Below are positions 15,761 to 16,870 of a DNA stretch of 16,870 nt, piece after piece. The notes beneath the pieces were generated by a model, which worked only from the letters and a program-made list of their open reading frames with translations, searched no databases and had not been told where the DNA came from. This DNA comes from Bacteroidales bacterium UBA1176 (GTDB taxonomy: Bacteria; Bacteroidota; Bacteroidia; Bacteroidales; WCHB1-69): the NCBI GenBank assembly GCA_002311645.1, contig DBYW01000046.1, positions 1-16,870 on the forward strand. Reading direction: 5' to 3'. Position 1 is the stretch's first letter; the number at the start of each line of letters is the position of its first letter. A program made the translations under genes and the position numbers.

Positions 15761-16363
15761 TTAAAGGTTGGTGTCGTTTTCTTTGTTTTTCATCTCTTCA
15801 AAACAATGCCGGCAGAGCGGCAAGTAGGCATCCTTTTCTCCCAACAAGACCTGCCCCTGCTTGGCCACAATGCGATGAGAGAATTGCGCCAGGTCACCGC
15901 AACGCGTGCAAATGGCGTGTTGTTTGCTTACATATTCGGCCACGGCCATCAACTTCGGCATCGGACCGAACGGAACCCCTTGGTAGTCCATGTCCAGGCC
16001 GCTGACAATCACCCGGATGCCCGCATTGGCTAACGTGTTGCATACATCGACAATGCCATCGTCGAAAAATTGGATCTCGTCGATTGCCACCACCTGCACC
16101 GTCTCCATGTTCACGTATAACAAAATCTCGGACGAATTGTTTACAGGCGTGGAAACGCGCGAGTTCTCATTGTGCGACACGACTTCCACTTCGTCATAAC
16201 GCGTGTCAATGGCTGGCTTGAAAAGCTCAATCTGCTGGTTCGCGAACTCGGCACGACGAATTCTGCGCAACAATTCCTCGGTTTTCCCCGAAAACATGGA
16301 TCCACAGATGACCTCTATCCACCCTTTTTTGTTGTTCCGACTGGCTTTGTTTTCTAAAAACAT
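15761..16363 (-). CDS. tdk: Thymidine kinase, type II
   Basis: Tdk phosphorylates thymidine to dTMP with ATP in the pyrimidine salvage pathway. The 200-residue protein shows the P-loop GSMFSGKTEELLRR (21-34), the Walker B-like IDEIQFF (94-100, with the catalytic base Glu96), SGLDMDYQGVPFG (121-133) and the zinc site C-x2-C (Cys152/155) with C-x2-C (Cys184/187). These define the homotetrameric, TK1-like type II family. The frame is open 21 codons further upstream, but the ATG at 16363 is preferred because the extension is AT-rich and adds nothing family-like. A two-part promoter lies about 50 bp upstream. It is first in a two-gene unit with pta and divergent from the gene at the right edge. 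Confidence 0.95.
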   Translation of the reverse strand: MFLENKASRNNKKGWIEVICGSMFSGKTEELLRRIRRAEFANQQIELFKPAIDTRYDEVEVVSHNENSRVSTPVNNSSEILLYVNMETVQVVAIDEIQFFDDGIVDVCNTLANAGIRVIVSGLDMDYQGVPFGPMPKLMAVAEYVSKQHAICTRCGDLAQFSHRIVAKQGQVLLGEKDAYLPLCRHCFEEMKNKENDTNL

Positions 16364-16370
16364 TTCTCTT

Positions 16371-16397
16371 TTTGAATAAAAGAATTTTGTATTTTTG
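16371..16397 (+). promoter_or_regulatory. Candidate promoter of the right-edge gene
   Basis: On the + strand TATTTTTG (16390-16397) matches the TAnnTTTG -7 element, with TTTG at 16371-16374 only 15 bp upstream, shorter than usual. It is 64 bp before the ATG at 16462 and would face the tdk promoter, so the two transcripts would overlap at their 5' ends. The region is AT-rich, so a chance match is possible. Confidence 0.35.
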
Positions 16398-16414
16398 GCC
16401 GATTTTTGAAACGG

Positions 16415-16444
16415 CAAAATTAGCAATATTTCGTTTCTGTCAAA
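16415..16444 (-). promoter_or_regulatory. Two-part promoter of tdk-pta
   Basis: On the minus strand TTTG (16444-16441) is followed after 18 bp by TAATTTTG (16422-16415). This fits the Bacteroidota promoter pair TTTG at -33 and TAnnTTTG at -7 with close to the usual spacing. It lies 51 bp before the tdk start and is the best promoter match in the window. Confidence 0.65.
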
Positions 16445-16461
16445 CCATTAATTTATACAAA

Positions 16462-16870
16462 ATGCAAAATTCTTTTGAACAACTGACTGAAATTCTTGAA
16501 CAACTTGAACTTACATGCAAGAATGGTCTCTCGTTGCCTGATATCGAAAAGGACATCGTATTGGAAAAATTGCGGATGATTTATACATCTTTGAAGTCGG
16601 GAATACAGTCTTTGAATCAACCTGAAGAGCATAAATATGGTGTTTATCAAGGACTTGATGAAAACGTGGATCTTTTTTTCGATACGGAGCACGAAAGTTA
16701 TGCGGCAGAGGAGAAAAAACATCATACGGATGAGCAGGCAAAAATAGCCGAAGCCAATCGTGTGGAAGAGGAACAGAAAAAACTTGCCGATGAGCAAAGG
16801 GAAGAGATGAAGCGTATCACCGAAGAGTTGAGACGCAAAGAGGCGGAGGAAGAAAAAAGACGTCTCGCTG
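16462..16870 (+). CDS. Uncharacterised charged coiled-coil protein (3' partial)
   Basis: An ATG at 16462 opens a frame that runs to the window edge without a stop (136 codons seen). The product begins MQNSFEQLTEILEQLELTCK and has a helical N-terminal part to about residue 55 (ending around IQSLNQPEE), then a short linker with YGVYQGLDENVDLFFD. From about residue 80 it becomes a highly charged Glu/Lys/Arg/Ala stretch with heptad-like spacing, a likely coiled coil. No signal peptide or membrane segment is visible. Conserved Bacteroidota proteins of unknown function have this kind of layout, with a folded C-terminal domain after the coil, but that part is outside the window. The codons are more AT-rich than in most neighbouring genes, partly from the Lys/Glu content. 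Confidence 0.75.
   Translation, partial: MQNSFEQLTEILEQLELTCKNGLSLPDIEKDIVLEKLRMIYTSLKSGIQSLNQPEEHKYGVYQGLDENVDLFFDTEHESYAAEEKKHHTDEQAKIAEANRVEEEQKKLADEQREEMKRITEELRRKEAEEEKRRLA

Overview
The window looks like chromosomal DNA of a member of the Bacteroidota, most likely order Bacteroidales. The grounds are several copies of the TAnnTTTG -7 promoter element of that phylum placed just before genes, few strong Shine-Dalgarno sites, a SusB-type GH97 alpha-glucosidase, a NagZ-like/beta-lactamase-like fusion protein, and outer-membrane barrel proteins ending in phenylalanine. I cannot name the genus. No rRNA, tRNA, CRISPR array, transposase, integrase or phage gene is visible. This is mostly ordinary housekeeping and envelope sequence.

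Layout. At the left edge is the 3' part of a GH97 gene on the + strand (1-1263). It converges on a long block of thirteen minus-strand genes. Spacing and promoter-like sites suggest five transcription units, listed here in the direction of transcription (right to left): (a) tdk then pta, ending in a clear hairpin-plus-T-run terminator at 14680-14727; (b) a small outer-membrane barrel protein then a LolC/LolE-like permease; (c) an 86-residue unknown protein, the GH3/beta-lactamase-like fusion, tsaB and a double-domain universal stress protein; (d) purE with its own promoter; (e) a POTRA-less Omp85-type barrel, murB, a small lipoprotein and a 1020-residue AsmA-like protein. At the right edge a + strand gene encoding a charged, coiled-coil protein starts divergently from tdk and runs off the window.

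Functionally, unit (e) is an envelope set: peptidoglycan precursor synthesis (MurB) beside an outer-membrane barrel, a lipoprotein and an AsmA-like inner-membrane-anchored protein. Unit (c) combines predicted periplasmic sugar hydrolysis or peptidoglycan turnover with tRNA t6A modification and a stress protein. Unit (a) joins thymidine salvage to acetyl-CoA/acetyl-phosphate interconversion.

The most unusual signal is a 40-bp near-perfect palindrome (937-976; two 19-bp arms, 2-nt centre) inside the GH97 reading frame. It encodes nearly the same 13-residue peptide on both strands and lies at the end of a roughly 50-codon stretch that looks extra for the family. It resembles a dispersed palindromic element that has become part of a protein, as known from Rickettsia palindromic elements. 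I found no convincing evidence of a wholly new multi-gene system.
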